In this document: piece after piece, positions 6,019 to 6,133 of the stretch | Layout: every line of letters starts with the position of its first letter | Numbering within the stretch: the stretch's first letter is position 1 | NCBI GenBank assembly: GCA_030539985.1 | Contig: JAUNXD010000108.1 | Location: forward strand, 1-6,133 | DNA from: Methanobrevibacter sp. | Lineage (GTDB): Archaea > Methanobacteriota > Methanobacteria > Methanobacteriales > Methanobacteriaceae | Direction: 5' to 3' | Length of the DNA stretch: 6,133 bases | Program-made: the position numbers and the translations under genes | The notes under the pieces: model-generated | What the model was told of the DNA's origin: nothing | Databases searched by the model: none | What the model saw: only the letters and a program-made list of their open reading frames with translations

Positions 6019-6038
6019 AAGTTAAAATAAACTTTATT
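6015..6038. repeat. Inverted repeat AATAAAGTT / AACTTTATT
   Basis: A perfect 9-bp inverted repeat (6015-6023 and 6030-6038) with a 6-nt spacer overlaps the end of the candidate TATA box and fills the stretch up to the predicted transcription start. That is where an archaeal repressor would bind. Operator function is an inference; chance is possible in such AT-rich DNA. Confidence 0.4.
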
Positions 6039-6066
6039 TTATAAAATGTTAAAGGACAGTATTTTT

Positions 6067-6133
6067 ATGGATAAAAGGAAATTTCTTATATTATTTTTAA
6101 TACTTGCCATATTCGTCTCTGTCAGTGCCGTAT
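6067..6133 (+). CDS. Start of a secreted or cell-surface protein (3' end outside window)
   Basis: Only 22 codons are visible. They encode a clear Sec-type signal peptide: a short positively charged start (DKRK, residues 2-5), a hydrophobic core of about twelve residues (FLILFLILAIFV), and a small-residue region SVSAV where a signal peptidase could cut. The ATG at 6067 is preceded by AGGA (6053-6056) at 10 nt, a weak but acceptable ribosome-binding site. The mature protein is not in the window. In Methanobrevibacter such signals often head large adhesin-like surface proteins, but nothing visible proves that here. Confidence 0.65.
   Translation, partial: MDKRKFLILFLILAIFVSVSAV

Noticed and set aside
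1..6133. CRISPR array, tRNA, rRNA or other structured RNA gene
   Set aside because: No regularly spaced repeats, cloverleaf-like GC-rich segments or rRNA-like stretches were seen on reading both strands; the gaps are short and AT-rich.

Overview
The window looks like a piece of a low-GC methanogenic archaeon, most likely Methanobrevibacter or a close relative. This is inferred, not proven. It rests on an archaeal-type leucyl-tRNA synthetase, an ammonia-dependent NAD synthetase, TTTATATA-like TATA boxes, GGTGA Shine-Dalgarno sequences placed 4-5 nt before starts, and very AT-rich intergenic DNA with T-tract terminators.

Layout from left to right. Bases 2-217 hold the C-terminal 71 codons of a DDE transposase (+ strand), the end of an insertion sequence entering from the left. 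An AT-rich promoter region with a textbook TATA box leads to a 347-residue membrane acyltransferase of the acyltransferase-3 family (317-1360, +), which ends in a stem-loop plus T-tract. Two small minus-strand genes converge on it: a TM2-like small membrane protein (1424-1654) and, upstream of that, an NTF2/SnoaL-like (DUF4440-type) protein (1707-2102). A 65-bp divergent region then leads to nadE (2168-2956, +) and leuS (2967-5822, +), which are 10 bp apart and probably co-transcribed. leuS also ends in a stop-codon-overlapping stem-loop and T-tracts. A 244-bp AT-rich region with several inverted repeats precedes the start of a secreted or surface protein (6067 to window end, +), of which only the signal peptide is visible.

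The housekeeping core is nadE-leuS (last step of NAD synthesis and tRNA-Leu charging). The flanks are envelope genes and a mobile element.

The most notable point is nadE. Its reading frame contains no ATG, GTG, TTG or CTG ahead of the essential SGGIDS ATP-binding loop. The best-supported start is an ATT at 2168 behind a GGTGA with the same 4-nt spacing as leuS. The alternative is a one-base loss in a run of six A. No previously undescribed multi-gene system is evident; the remaining findings are modest regulatory and annotation observations.
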